Source of the DNA: Lachnospiraceae bacterium | GTDB lineage: Bacteria; Bacillota; Clostridia; Lachnospirales; Lachnospiraceae | DNA length: 64,000 nt | Assembly: GCA_910575075.1 (NCBI GenBank) | Contig: CAJTCY010000021.1 | Location: forward strand, 22,889 to 86,888 | Direction: 5' to 3' | Shown: positions 1-11,194 of the stretch, one piece after another | How positions within the stretch are numbered: the stretch's first letter is position 1 | Layout of the letters: the number at the start of each line of letters is the position of its first letter | Made by a program: the position numbers and the translations under genes | The notes under the pieces: model-generated | What the model saw: only the letters and a program-made list of their open reading frames with translations | Told to the model about the DNA's origin: nothing | The model's database searches: none

Positions 1-2825
1 TACCGGTTTCAACTTATGACTTCAATGTATCAGGAGATAACGGAAGCGTGTCCTTGGGAGATGGCGTAGAGTTAAAATCAAGCCCAAATAATGCGGCAGG
101 ATCACCAGAGTTAAATGATTACACTGAAAATCCCAAATTTGTGGAAGGTAGAAGCGGAAAAGCCGGTGATTATGCAGTTGACACAGAAGGAAAACATGGA
201 ATTATTCTGCCGGATAAGCGGCTGGGCGAGAACTACACAGTTTCTTTCTGGGTAAAACCTACGGATCTTTCAAAAGGAAAGTGGGCAACTTCCGTGTTAT
301 TTGTGGGAAGATCTGAGGCTACTGCAGCAGCGCAGTGGGTATCCATATGTACTTCAGATAATAAAGGAGCTTTAACCTGCTGGAGTCTTGGCAATGATCA
401 AACTGGAAGAGGAATAAGCATAGAGCAGGACAAATGGCAGATGCTTACGATTGTTCAGTCAGGTACAAACGCAAAGTTTTATCTTAATGGAGAGAAGAAA
501 GTCGAGCAGAACAATTACCATAAAGGAATGACAGAAGATAATCAGTACATTGCACTCGGAACCAACCATTGGGATGGAAACTTCTATGGCTGCTATGACG
601 ACGTCAATGTTTACAATCAGGCTCTGACAGATGAACAGGTATATAAATTGTTTGATCCCAGAACAGATGCAGAGATTTTTGAGGCGTCAGAACTTACCGT
701 GTCTGAGGAATTTAAGATGATAAAGGGAGGAAGCGTTGAGACGATCGACGTTAAGCTTCCCAGCGGCATTGCAAAAGATAAGATGGAAGTAAGCTTTGAA
801 TCAGAGGATCCGACAGTTGCAGAGGTTGATGCTGAAGGTAAGGTTACGGCAAAAGAAATAGGAAATACGAAGATTACAACGACAGTCAAATTGAAAGACA
901 GCGCGGTAGCTCCCAAGACGGCAGAGACTACGGTGACTGTTACTGCCGGAAACGGAAAAACACTTGCGGTAGATTACGATTTTGCAAATTCAGAAGGCAA
1001 GGTTCTGAAAGATAAGTCTGGTAACGGCCATGACGGAAAAGTAGATGGCAATGTTACATTTGCTGAGGGAGGCATGACTCTTAAAGATGATGGTTATGCA
1101 GCCTTTCCAACCAGTATTATGGACGACTTAGACAACAAGGAACAGTTCACGATTGAAGTCGAATTTTCAAAGAGCTCCAGCGCTAACAATGCATGGTTAT
1201 TCTGTTTTGGTTCTAAACCACAAGGTACAGGAACAAATTATATGTTCCTTTCTCCGAACTTTGGCGGAAATACTTTGAGAGCAGGAATTAAGAATTCAAG
1301 TGTTGAGAAATTATTCGGAACTTCCATTCAGACAGAGGTTAACAAGTCTTATACCGTAAACATGGTATTTGATCAGGGTAAGATCAAGCTCTACTGGAAT
1401 GGTATTCTGATTCAGGGAGATGACGGAGATGTCCTGAATTCTGGCTATAGCATTATGAATGATGTTGTTACACCGGGATGTGAAGATGATATGTTAGGAT
1501 TTATCGGAAAATCCTGCTGGTCTGCCGACAAGAATTTTGAAGGTACGATTTCTAAATTTAAGATTTATAACAAAGCCATGACAGACCAGGAGATTCAGGT
1601 TGCTTTTTCAGAGACATTCAGCAAGATTTTCCAGGCAGATTTGGAGTCTAAAATTCTTGGAAATAATGCCTCCGAGAATGAAATAAGATACAATCTGTCT
1701 CTGCCGTCAACCTATGAAGAGACTCCGATTACATGGACTTCCAGCAATGAAGATGTCATTTCTAAGAGAGGTGTTGTAAAGAATCCAGCAGCAGCCACAG
1801 ACGTGAAATTGACAGCGGTTGTTAAATCTGGATATCTGGAGGGAAGAGCAGAGTTTGATCTGAAGGTTCTTCCGGCAGATAAAACAAAATTGACACAGGC
1901 AGTAGAAAAGGCTAAGACAGAAAAAGAAAATCCCTATCGTTCAGAGGCTTCAAAAGCAGAACTTCAGAAATTGATAGACCGGGCGGATAAGGCGACCAGC
2001 CAGACAGAAATTGATAATTTAGTAAAAATGATTGAAAAAGCTGCTGCTAAGACAGATTACAGTGATCTGTATAAAGATCCGTTTACAGAGATTCAGGGAG
2101 AGAAACTGGTAAAAGCAAGCTTAGATCTGGTTCCCAATGCATCTGCAAGCGTACTGAATGATTACAATGCAGCGATCCCAAGTACAGTAAAGGATGCTGT
2201 TGCCGTTTCTTACAGAACGGAAAACCCCGCGATTGCCACTGTGGATGCGGCAGGTAATGTTACAGGAAAAGGTGTAGGCTATGCACTGATCGTTACAACG
2301 GTTACTGCAAAATATGATTCCTTTGCCTTGGAATACTATACACAGGTTAAGGTTGACCTGAACCTGAGCGGTGTGCAGGTAAGTGCGAAAGATACTACCT
2401 TGTCAAAAGGCAAGACTACCAATATCATTGTTCCTGCAAATATAAACGGCATAGCGACCAGTGCGACATATCGTGCAAAAGGCGCGGTAGCCGTGGATAA
2501 AAACGGTAAAGTGACTGCAAAGCAGGGCGGAACAGGTACTGTGACAGTGAAAGTAAGCGCTGGCGGAAAGAGCATCACCAAAAAAGTGACGATCAATGTC
2601 GCAGATATTACAGGTCCGACAAGTGTTAAAATTAAGAAATCTGTCAAATTGAAAGTAGTTGGAGTTAAGGGCAAGGTAAAATGGTCCTTAGATAAGAAAG
2701 GTAAGAAACTGGCAACTCTTAAGAATGGTAAGCTGACTGCTAAGAAGAAAGCAGGCAAGGTGAAAGTAACTGCCAAAGTTGGCAAAATTACTATGACAAA
2801 GACAGTTACCATTAAGAAGAAATAG
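1..2825 (+). CDS. Secreted LamG / Big_2 multidomain protein (5' end outside window)
   Basis: The frame is open to the left window edge, so the N-terminus (probably signal peptide and perhaps a catalytic domain) is missing; a GTG at 48 is an internal codon. Visible domains in order: a concanavalin A-like/LamG fold ending near 'DDVNVYNQALTDEQV', a Big_2-type Ig domain (SEDPTVAEVDAEGKVTAKE), a second LamG-like domain, an Ig-like domain (TWTSSNEDVISKRGVV), a FIVAR-like helical segment, two more Big_2 repeats and a very lysine-rich C-terminal tail. Such proteins act outside the cell, binding polysaccharide or wall; here the neighbour downstream is a GH43-like enzyme, so a role in plant or host glycan use is inferred. 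The missing part could be a glycosidase domain. Confidence 0.8.
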   Translation, partial: PVSTYDFNVSGDNGSVSLGDGVELKSSPNNAAGSPELNDYTENPKFVEGRSGKAGDYAVDTEGKHGIILPDKRLGENYTVSFWVKPTDLSKGKWATSVLFVGRSEATAAAQWVSICTSDNKGALTCWSLGNDQTGRGISIEQDKWQMLTIVQSGTNAKFYLNGEKKVEQNNYHKGMTEDNQYIALGTNHWDGNFYGCYDDVNVYNQALTDEQVYKLFDPRTDAEIFEASELTVSEEFKMIKGGSVETIDVKLPSGIAKDKMEVSFESEDPTVAEVDAEGKVTAKEIGNTKITTTVKLKDSAVAPKTAETTVTVTAGNGKTLAVDYDFANSEGKVLKDKSGNGHDGKVDGNVTFAEGGMTLKDDGYAAFPTSIMDDLDNKEQFTIEVEFSKSSSANNAWLFCFGSKPQGTGTNYMFLSPNFGGNTLRAGIKNSSVEKLFGTSIQTEVNKSYTVNMVFDQGKIKLYWNGILIQGDDGDVLNSGYSIMNDVVTPGCEDDMLGFIGKSCWSADKNFEGTISKFKIYNKAMTDQEIQVAFSETFSKIFQADLESKILGNNASENEIRYNLSLPSTYEETPITWTSSNEDVISKRGVVKNPAAATDVKLTAVVKSGYLEGRAEFDLKVLPADKTKLTQAVEKAKTEKENPYRSEASKAELQKLIDRADKATSQTEIDNLVKMIEKAAAKTDYSDLYKDPFTEIQGEKLVKASLDLVPNASASVLNDYNAAIPSTVKDAVAVSYRTENPAIATVDAAGNVTGKGVGYALIVTTVTAKYDSFALEYYTQVKVDLNLSGVQVSAKDTTLSKGKTTNIIVPANINGIATSATYRAKGAVAVDKNGKVTAKQGGTGTVTVKVSAGGKSITKKVTINVADITGPTSVKIKKSVKLKVVGVKGKVKWSLDKKGKKLATLKNGKLTAKKKAGKVKVTAKVGKITMTKTVTIKKK

Positions 2826-2851
2826 TAGTTGACAGACAGGAGGAAGTCAAT

Positions 2852-5371
2852 ATGAAACGTAGAATCGTGAATGTATTACTTGCTGTTTGTCTTACTGCAG
2901 GAATGGCGGTTGGTTCTGTGCCGGCCGCCAGCCTGAGCGTACAGGCGGCAGGGGATAATTCAGCGGCAGTGGAGGAGGGGCTGACGATTCGTGAGTCTGA
3001 GATCAATCAATTACTCACGAAGGATTTGAAGCTTCCCACGACGGTGGATGGATTAGAAGGAGCGACCGTTGCGTACAGTGTGCCAGCCAATAATTATGCT
3101 TCCATTGAAGGAGATACATTGAAGGTGACAAGGCCTGCTGCTGGAGAAGATGATTATAAATTTACTCTGACGGCGACTGTGACGGTAGGCGGGGAGCAGG
3201 TTAAGAAAGAATTTCCAATGACCATCCGTGCAGGACTGACAGAAGATTCTTATGCAGGTTATGTATATGTTTGTTTTTCAGTGCCGAAGGGAAAAGATTA
3301 TGATGTGCAGCAGATTCATTTCTTCTTAAGTGAAGACGGTATGAACTGGACAGCGCTCAACGGCTGTAATCCTATTTTTGAAACAGGGACAGATTACAGT
3401 GAGAATATTCAAAGATGCGGTTCGGAAAGCGTCAATTATGAAGTGGCAGAAGGAACGAACATCGAAGCGACAACCGTCGGTGACGCATCCGTGTTATTCC
3501 CCTTTGAGGGAAGGGACCAGGGCGTCCGCGACCCGTATCTGATTCGCGGCTGCAGGGCAGATGGAAGCGATTCCAATAAAGTATGGCTTCTTGCTACAGA
3601 CCTGAATACGCATTCAGATCAATATGGCGGCAAGAAAGCCAGCAATACATGTGGAAACTGGGGCCTGACTTCTACGGTCGGAGTTGGAAGCCAGAAACTT
3701 TTCGTATGGGAGACAGAAGACTGGGTAAATTGGGAGAGACGTTATATTGATGTCGGCGCAGAAGTTAATTCCGCAATGGCATGGGCGCCAGAAGCAATTT
3801 ATAACCCAGAGAAGGATAATTATCTGGTATACTGGTCTGCGCGTGTAGATGAAGACGGAGCTTCCAGGGACCGTCTGTACTGCAATGAGACCAAAGATTT
3901 TAAGGAGTTTGGGCCGACGAAATTGTATGAGGCAGAGCCCTATTTTGAGAACTATAAACCCAACGGCGTAGCCAACAACAGCGGTTATGGAAATATTGAT
4001 ACCTCACAGCTCTGGGTAGCAGGGAAGGATGCACAAGGAAAGGAAACTCCTTATGGAAAACTGTATCGCGTGGTAAAGGATGAAACCAATAACCACATTG
4101 AACTGATGAGTGCGGACAGTGTGCTTGATCCCAAATTTGAAGGAACTGCAAACCAGGATAAATATGATGCGACCAATGCAATTGGAATTACGCCCTTTGA
4201 GTTAGAGGGAAAAACCTACAGTGCGAAAGCTGATTTGTCTGATATTCCTGGCGACAGCAATTTAATCAAGCGGGCTGAAATTGTGCACAATTGGTTTATT
4301 GATCAGTCAGTCGGCAACCATTTTGAGAAAATCAGCCAGAAGAACATAGAGAAATTAACAGGAGCTTATGAAGGAGCTACTATGTTTAAGTTCATCGACC
4401 GCGATGAATGGTGTGTCATGATTGATTTCTATGGAAGCATGCAGGTTCGTTATGAGCCGTATGTGACTACAGATTTGTCTGATCCGGACAGTGTTACCAA
4501 AATGCCGACTGGAACTTATGGCCGTACTGGCGGCGATATTGGAACACATGGCGGTATGATTCCAATTACGGTAAAGGAATATAATACTTTGATTGATACA
4601 TACAATTCAGATCCAAGTGTCAATAATTATCATAGAATTAATTATATTCCTGTAGATACCAGAGAATATGACGCTAAAGTTGACGCTTTGAAGGCTGCTG
4701 TTAAGAGTGATGAGTATACGGACAGCATGAAAGCACAGATGAATAAAGTGATTGCCGGTGGTCTGAAAGGGAATGAGACGATTGCAGAGGTTAAGACGGC
4801 AGCGGCACGTATTGACAGGCTGATTGCCAATAAGCAGCAGATTAAGCTGCCGGAAATGCAGGCAGACGCTGTGTATCTGGATGAAGAAGAACTGACACTC
4901 TGTACCAAGAATACAGAAGGACTTAAGAATACGGCCGCACTGCAGGCAGAGGCAAGCATTGACAGCCAGACTGGCAAGATTACTTTTGCCAGCAGCAATC
5001 CGGCAGTTGCAGAGGTAAATCCTGCAACAGGCCAGGTGACAGCTAAGAAACAGGGAAAGGCTGATATTACAGCATCCTTGCCAGGCGGAGCGAAAGCCAT
5101 CTGTAAGGTAACGGTCAAAGGTGTTCCTAACAAGATCAGCCTGGCTAAGACGCCTAAGAGCCTGAAAAAGGGAAAAACCTTCCAGTTAAAAGTGAAGATT
5201 CCGAGCGGAACTGTTTGTTCTAAATTTACTTATAAGTCAAGTAAGCCCAAGATTGCATCGGTGACGAAGACGGGCGGAAAGATTACTGCTAAGAAAAAAG
5301 GAACAACCGATATCACTGTCACAGCAGGAAACAGCAAGGCAAAATTGAAATTTAAACTGAAAGTAAAATAA
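2852..5371 (+). CDS. Secreted GH43-like glycosidase with C-terminal Big_2 domains
   Basis: 839 aa with a clear signal peptide (MKRRIVNVLLAVCLTAGMAV, cleavage probably near QAAG at 31-34). After an Ig-like N-terminal part, residues about 135-590 look like a five-bladed family 43 glycoside hydrolase: 'GVRDPYLIR' near 224-232 resembles the catalytic-base strand, and 'MAWAPEAIYNPEKDNYLVYW' near 308 resembles the blade carrying the pKa-tuning Asp. The C-terminus has a FIVAR-like helical region, two Big_2 repeats and a lysine-rich end like its upstream neighbour. Family 43 enzymes cleave arabinose- or xylose-containing glycans; substrate is not readable here. Start ATG has AGGAGG 8 nt upstream. The 26-nt gap to the preceding gene suggests one transcript. 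Confidence 0.78.
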   Translation: MKRRIVNVLLAVCLTAGMAVGSVPAASLSVQAAGDNSAAVEEGLTIRESEINQLLTKDLKLPTTVDGLEGATVAYSVPANNYASIEGDTLKVTRPAAGEDDYKFTLTATVTVGGEQVKKEFPMTIRAGLTEDSYAGYVYVCFSVPKGKDYDVQQIHFFLSEDGMNWTALNGCNPIFETGTDYSENIQRCGSESVNYEVAEGTNIEATTVGDASVLFPFEGRDQGVRDPYLIRGCRADGSDSNKVWLLATDLNTHSDQYGGKKASNTCGNWGLTSTVGVGSQKLFVWETEDWVNWERRYIDVGAEVNSAMAWAPEAIYNPEKDNYLVYWSARVDEDGASRDRLYCNETKDFKEFGPTKLYEAEPYFENYKPNGVANNSGYGNIDTSQLWVAGKDAQGKETPYGKLYRVVKDETNNHIELMSADSVLDPKFEGTANQDKYDATNAIGITPFELEGKTYSAKADLSDIPGDSNLIKRAEIVHNWFIDQSVGNHFEKISQKNIEKLTGAYEGATMFKFIDRDEWCVMIDFYGSMQVRYEPYVTTDLSDPDSVTKMPTGTYGRTGGDIGTHGGMIPITVKEYNTLIDTYNSDPSVNNYHRINYIPVDTREYDAKVDALKAAVKSDEYTDSMKAQMNKVIAGGLKGNETIAEVKTAAARIDRLIANKQQIKLPEMQADAVYLDEEELTLCTKNTEGLKNTAALQAEASIDSQTGKITFASSNPAVAEVNPATGQVTAKKQGKADITASLPGGAKAICKVTVKGVPNKISLAKTPKSLKKGKTFQLKVKIPSGTVCSKFTYKSSKPKIASVTKTGGKITAKKKGTTDITVTAGNSKAKLKFKLKVK

Positions 5372-5388
5372 CAAGTGTAAGAAAGAAT

Positions 5389-5427
5389 ACCGCAATCCTT
5401 GAGAAATTGAGGATTGCGGTTTTTTTA
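5389..5427 (+). terminator. Rho-independent terminator after the GH43-like gene
   Basis: Perfect inverted repeat ACCGCAATCC / GGATTGCGGT around a 12-nt loop, followed by a run of T. It closes the surface-protein transcript. Confidence 0.9.
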
Positions 5428-5480
5428 TTCTATAGGAAAGACCTTGTCACGCTAAAGCGTGAAAGTGTCTTTCTATAGAA
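5428..5480. repeat. Family C hairpin repeat, copy 1
   Basis: Outer arms TTCTATAG / CTATAGAA and GAAAGAC / GTGTCTTTC enclose the stem CACGCT-AA-AGCGTG. Related copies lie at 39210 and 50296. The rest of this gap (5481-5640) holds further non-coding hairpins: a GATGCGC-CGGATGC / GCATCCGG-CGCATC stem and the perfect AAGTGGGC-TT-GCCCACTT at 5597-5614. I see no gene there. Confidence 0.75.
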
Positions 5481-5665
5481 TAAAAAGCCCTGCGGGCAGG
5501 ATGCGCACGGATGCAAGGGGAATTTTATTGCTTTGCAATAAGCATCCGGCGCATCAAAGTGTGCAGCCTCTCAAGAACGAGGGGTTAGAGGAGTTGAAGT
5601 GGGCTTGCCCACTTTGTTCACCAGGCTCTTAATTATAAATAAATTATTAAATTGTAAAAATACTA

Positions 5666-5694
5666 TTGACAAGAAAAAATGATAGTGCTATCTT
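5666..5694 (+). promoter_or_regulatory. Predicted sigma-A promoter of the hrcA operon
   Basis: TTGACA at 5666-5671, a 17-nt spacer and TATCTT at 5689-5694, just ahead of the CIRCE operator. Spacing and position fit a housekeeping promoter repressed by HrcA. Confidence 0.85.
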
Positions 5695-5707
5695 AAATAC
5701 ATGGATG

Positions 5708-5734
5708 TTAGCACTCTTTTATGTTGAGTGCTAA
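5708..5734. promoter_or_regulatory. CIRCE operator (HrcA binding site)
   Basis: Exact match to the canonical CIRCE palindrome: TTAGCACTC at 5708-5716, 9 nt, GAGTGCTAA at 5726-5734. It lies about 14 nt downstream of the -10 box and before the hrcA ribosome binding site, so HrcA should repress its own operon here. Confidence 0.98.
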
Positions 5735-5757
5735 TAATAAGGAGATGGAGGATAGTG

Positions 5758-6798
5758 ATGCAGGAACTGGATGAACGAAAAAGAAAAATTTTAAATGCCA
5801 TTATCCGTAATTATCTGGACACAGGGGAACCGGTAGGTTCCAGAACCATTTCCAAATATTCAGATTTGAATCTGAGTTCTGCAACCATTCGCAACGAAAT
5901 GTCGGATTTGGAGGAGCTGGGCTATATATTACAGCCGCATACCTCTGCCGGACGGATTCCTTCTGATAAAGGTTATCGTTTCTATGTAGATAATCTGATG
6001 AAGGAAAAGACGCAGGAAGTTACAGAGATGAAAGAGTTTATGATTGAACATACGGAGCGGATGGAACAGGTGCTGCAGCAAATGGCAAAGGTGCTGGCAG
6101 AGAATACCAATTATACGGCAATGATCACAGCGCCGTCCTATCACCGCAATAAGGTGAAATTCCTGCAGCTTTCCCAGGTGGATAAAGAACAGCTTCTTGC
6201 TGTTATTGTGACAGAAGGCAATCTGGTTAAGAATAAGATGATTTCCACACGGGAAGCCTTAGATAATGAAACCTTGCTGAAATTAAACATTCTTCTTAAT
6301 ACCAGCCTCAACGGGCTGTCGGCAGAGCAGATCAATCTGGGAACCATCGCCAGGCTGAAAGAGCAGGCAGGAATCCACAGCAATATTGTAAGCGATGTAC
6401 TGGACGCGTTGGCAGGCGTTTTTCAGGAAGATGAAGATCTGGAGGTTTACACCAGCGGCACTACAAATATTTTGAAATATCCGGAGCTGAGTGATTCCAG
6501 GAAAGCGAGCGAACTTCTGAACGCTTTTGAAGAGAAAAAACAGTTGGTTTCTCTGGTTAATGAAACTCTGGCGTCGGAAGAACAGACCGGGATTCAGGTA
6601 TATATTGGTGATGAATCTCCAATACAGAACATGAAGGACTGCAGTGTGGTGACGGCTACTTACCAGTTGGGAGCCGGAATGACAGGAACCATTGGAATCA
6701 TTGGGCCCAAACGAATGGATTATGAAAATGTCATGGATAATCTGAAGACATTGAAAAGTCAATTAGATGCCGTGTTTCAAAATAAAAAAGAAAATTAG
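5758..6798 (+). CDS. hrcA: Heat-inducible transcription repressor HrcA
   Basis: 346 aa from the ATG at 5758 (MQELDERKRKIL), preceded by GGAGATGGAGG. A longer frame opens at a GTG at 5728, but that codon lies inside the CIRCE operator, so the ATG is preferred. The N-terminal winged helix contains the family hallmark 'EPVGSRTISK' followed by 'SSATIRNEMSDLEELGY', and the C-terminal GAF-like part ends with the 'MDYENVMDNLKTL' region typical of HrcA. HrcA binds CIRCE and represses chaperone genes; its folding depends on GroEL in characterised species. It is first in the hrcA-grpE-dnaK-dnaJ operon, with a perfect CIRCE directly upstream. Confidence 0.97.
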   Translation: MQELDERKRKILNAIIRNYLDTGEPVGSRTISKYSDLNLSSATIRNEMSDLEELGYILQPHTSAGRIPSDKGYRFYVDNLMKEKTQEVTEMKEFMIEHTERMEQVLQQMAKVLAENTNYTAMITAPSYHRNKVKFLQLSQVDKEQLLAVIVTEGNLVKNKMISTREALDNETLLKLNILLNTSLNGLSAEQINLGTIARLKEQAGIHSNIVSDVLDALAGVFQEDEDLEVYTSGTTNILKYPELSDSRKASELLNAFEEKKQLVSLVNETLASEEQTGIQVYIGDESPIQNMKDCSVVTATYQLGAGMTGTIGIIGPKRMDYENVMDNLKTLKSQLDAVFQNKKEN

Positions 6799-6821
6799 GA
6801 AGAGCAGAAAGGTGAGTTGAT

Positions 6822-9400
<2,579 letters not shown>

Positions 9401-9402
9401 TC

Positions 9403-10590
9403 ATGGCAGAACAGAAGAGAGATTATTATGAAGTCCTGGGAGTTGACAGGAATGCGGATGACACAACGATCAAGAAGGCGTACCGTCAGCTTGCGAAAAA
9501 GTATCATCCAGATATGAATCCAGGAGACGCGGAAGCGGAGAAAAAATTTAAAGAAGCGTCGGAAGCATACGCTGTTTTAAGTGATCCGGATAAAAAACGC
9601 CAGTATGACCAGTTTGGCCACGCCGCCTTTGAAGGCGGCATGGGCGGCGGCGGTTTTGATTTCTCTGGTATGGATATGGGAGATATTTTCGGCGACATTT
9701 TTGGAGATCTGTTTGGAGGGGGAAGAAGGCGTTCTTCCTCCAGCAACGGTCCAATGAAAGGAGCGAACCTGCGGGCGGCGGTGCGCATTTCCTTTGAGGA
9801 AGCGGCGTTCGGCTGTGAGAAGGAGATTGAGATCACCTTAAAAGATGAGTGTCAGACCTGTCATACCACAGGAGCGAAGCCGGGAACCAGTCCGGAAACC
9901 TGTACAAAGTGCGGCGGCAAGGGCAAAGTGGTTTATACCCAGCAGTCTTTCCTCGGCATGGTGCAGAATGTTCAGACTTGTCCAGAATGCCGGGGTACGG
10001 GTAAAATTATCAAGGATAAATGTCCGGACTGCCACGGAAGCGGTTATATTGCAAAGCGCAGAAAGATTAAAGTCTCAATCCCTGCAGGAATTGATAATGG
10101 GCAAAGCGTCCGTATCCGCGAAAAAGGGGAACCAGGCACTAATGGAGGGCCAAGAGGCGATCTGCTGGTGGAGGTAAATGTCAGCAGACATCCGATTTTC
10201 CAGAGACAGGATATGAATGTCTATTCGACTGCTCCGATATCTTTTGCGCAGGCAGCATTAGGAGGAGAGGTTCGTATCAGCACCATTGACGGAGATATCC
10301 TCTATGATGTGAAGCCTGGAACACAGACAGATACCAGAATCCGTTTGAAAGGCAAAGGCATCCCCTCGCTGCGCAATTCTTCTGTGAGAGGGGACCATTA
10401 TGTTACTCTGGTGGTGCAGGTGCCTACCAGCTTAAATGAGGAGGCGAAGGAAGCTTTGCGCAGGTTTGACGAGGCAAGCGGCCAGTCCTTAAAGAAGCAG
10501 AACGGCGCGGCAGGCACAGAGAAGCATGTGAAGAAGAAAGGCTTTATGGGCAAAGTAAAAGAAGCTTTTGAAGATATGACAGATACTTGA
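9403..10590 (+). CDS. dnaJ: Chaperone protein DnaJ (Hsp40), 3' end altered by a repeat insertion
   Basis: 395 aa, starting 2 nt after the dnaK stop. It has the J domain (residues 5-70) with the HPD tripeptide in '[11 protein letters not shown]', a Gly/Phe linker, four CxxCxGxG zinc motifs ([36 protein letters not shown]) and the C-terminal substrate-binding domain. DnaJ stimulates DnaK ATPase. The stop codon TGA (10588-10590) lies inside the first bases of family A repeat copy 1. The 10-bp target duplication on the far side continues in frame as ATG ACA GAT ACA AAT TAA, so the pre-insertion protein probably ended ...DMTDTN, one residue longer. The operon terminator is now about 215 nt beyond the stop. 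Confidence 0.98.
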   Translation: MAEQKRDYYEVLGVDRNADDTTIKKAYRQLAKKYHPDMNPGDAEAEKKFKEASEAYAVLSDPDKKRQYDQFGHAAFEGGMGGGGFDFSGMDMGDIFGDIFGDLFGGGRRRSSSSNGPMKGANLRAAVRISFEEAAFGCEKEIEITLKDECQTCHTTGAKPGTSPETCTKCGGKGKVVYTQQSFLGMVQNVQTCPECRGTGKIIKDKCPDCHGSGYIAKRRKIKVSIPAGIDNGQSVRIREKGEPGTNGGPRGDLLVEVNVSRHPIFQRQDMNVYSTAPISFAQAALGGEVRISTIDGDILYDVKPGTQTDTRIRLKGKGIPSLRNSSVRGDHYVTLVVQVPTSLNEEAKEALRRFDEASGQSLKKQNGAAGTEKHVKKKGFMGKVKEAFEDMTDT

Positions 10591-10780
10591 GTTTCCGTAT
10601 TTTTATTTTATCAATAATTTTATTACCAAAAGGTCTTGTTGCCAAAGGCAACAGAGACAACTTGCACAAAAAGCGTATGGAAAGCTAGCTTTCCATAACA
10701 CTTTTCTGTGCAAAGTGCTCACATCATAAAATGATGTGAACCTTTTGGTAATATAAAACTGCAATTTGCGGAAACTCAAG
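10586..10780. repeat. Family A multi-hairpin repeat, copy 1
   Basis: Terminal inverted repeats CTTGAGTTTCCG / CGGAAACTCAAG, with inner arms ATTACCAAAAGG / CCTTTTGGTAAT. Internal hairpins: GTTGCC-AAA-GGCAAC; a long hairpin from TTGCACAAAAA to TTTTCTGTGCAA with the tip GGAAAGCTAGCTTTCC; and CACATCA-TAAAA-TGATGTG. It is flanked by the perfect 10-bp direct repeat ATGACAGATA (10576-10585 and 10781-10790), which looks like a target-site duplication. No coding capacity; MITE-like. Confidence 0.88.
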
Positions 10781-10804
10781 ATGACAGATACAAATTAAGA
10801 ACAG

Positions 10805-10846
10805 GCTGGAAACTGATGAAAAAGAGATGCAGTTTCCAGCTTTTTT
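10805..10846 (+). terminator. Rho-independent terminator of the hrcA-dnaJ operon
   Basis: GCTGGAAACTG (10805-10815) pairs with CAGTTTCCAGC (10830-10840), followed by TTTTTT. It is separated from dnaJ by family A copy 1, and family A copy 2 begins inside its T-run. Confidence 0.9.
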
Positions 10847-11120
10847 GAGTTTAGCTATTTTTAACAACAACCGATATTTTAGTACCAAAAGGTCTTGCTG
10901 CCTTTGGCAGCATAGACATCTTGCACAAAAAGTGTCTGGAAAGCTAGCTTTCCATAGCACTTTTCTGTGCAAAGTGGGGCTGTCGCACTAAGTAATCTAT
11001 AAAGTTTTCATCCGTAAAAAGTTTCCATAGCAAAGCAATGGAAACAACATGTACAAAATAATATATTCGTGCGACAGCCCCCTTTTGGTACTATAAAATC
11101 CCAAAATGGAGAAACTCAAA
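10845..11120. repeat. Family A multi-hairpin repeat, copy 2, carrying a nested family B element
   Basis: Starts TTGAGTTTAGC and ends GGAGAAACTCAA; inner arms TTAGTACCAAAAGG / CCTTTTGGTACTA. First hairpin GCTGCC-TTT-GGCAGC, then the long TTGCACAAAAAGTG...CACTTTTCTGTGCAA hairpin with the GGAAAGCTAGCTTTCC tip. The third hairpin position, short in the other copies, holds a 104-bp family B element (10977-11080). The flanks resemble a duplication (..AGCTTTTT on both sides) but match only 8 of 10 positions. Confidence 0.85.
10977..11080. repeat. Family B hairpin repeat, copy 1, nested inside family A copy 2
   Basis: Perfect 12-bp terminal inverted repeats GGGCTGTCGCAC (10977-10988) and GTGCGACAGCCC (11069-11080). 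Inside lies GTTTCCATAGC-AAA-GCAATGGAAAC, the same kind of hairpin that follows the arms in family A and in B copy 3. It lacks the later hairpins of B copy 3. Confidence 0.8.
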
Positions 11121-11131
11121 AAAGCTTTTTC

Positions 11132-11160
11132 TTGTCAATCTGAATTTCATATTATATAAT
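11132..11160 (+). promoter_or_regulatory. Predicted promoter of the transglutaminase-like gene
   Basis: TTGTCA (11132-11137), 17-nt spacer, TATAAT (11155-11160), 34 nt before the start codon and just downstream of family A copy 2. Confidence 0.8.
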
Positions 11161-11194
11161 AATGGCAGTAAATAAGGAAATCAGGAGGTAGATT

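Noticed and set aside
5728..5757. Upstream GTG start for hrcA
   Set aside because: It lies inside the CIRCE operator and has no ribosome binding site; the ATG at 5758 has one.
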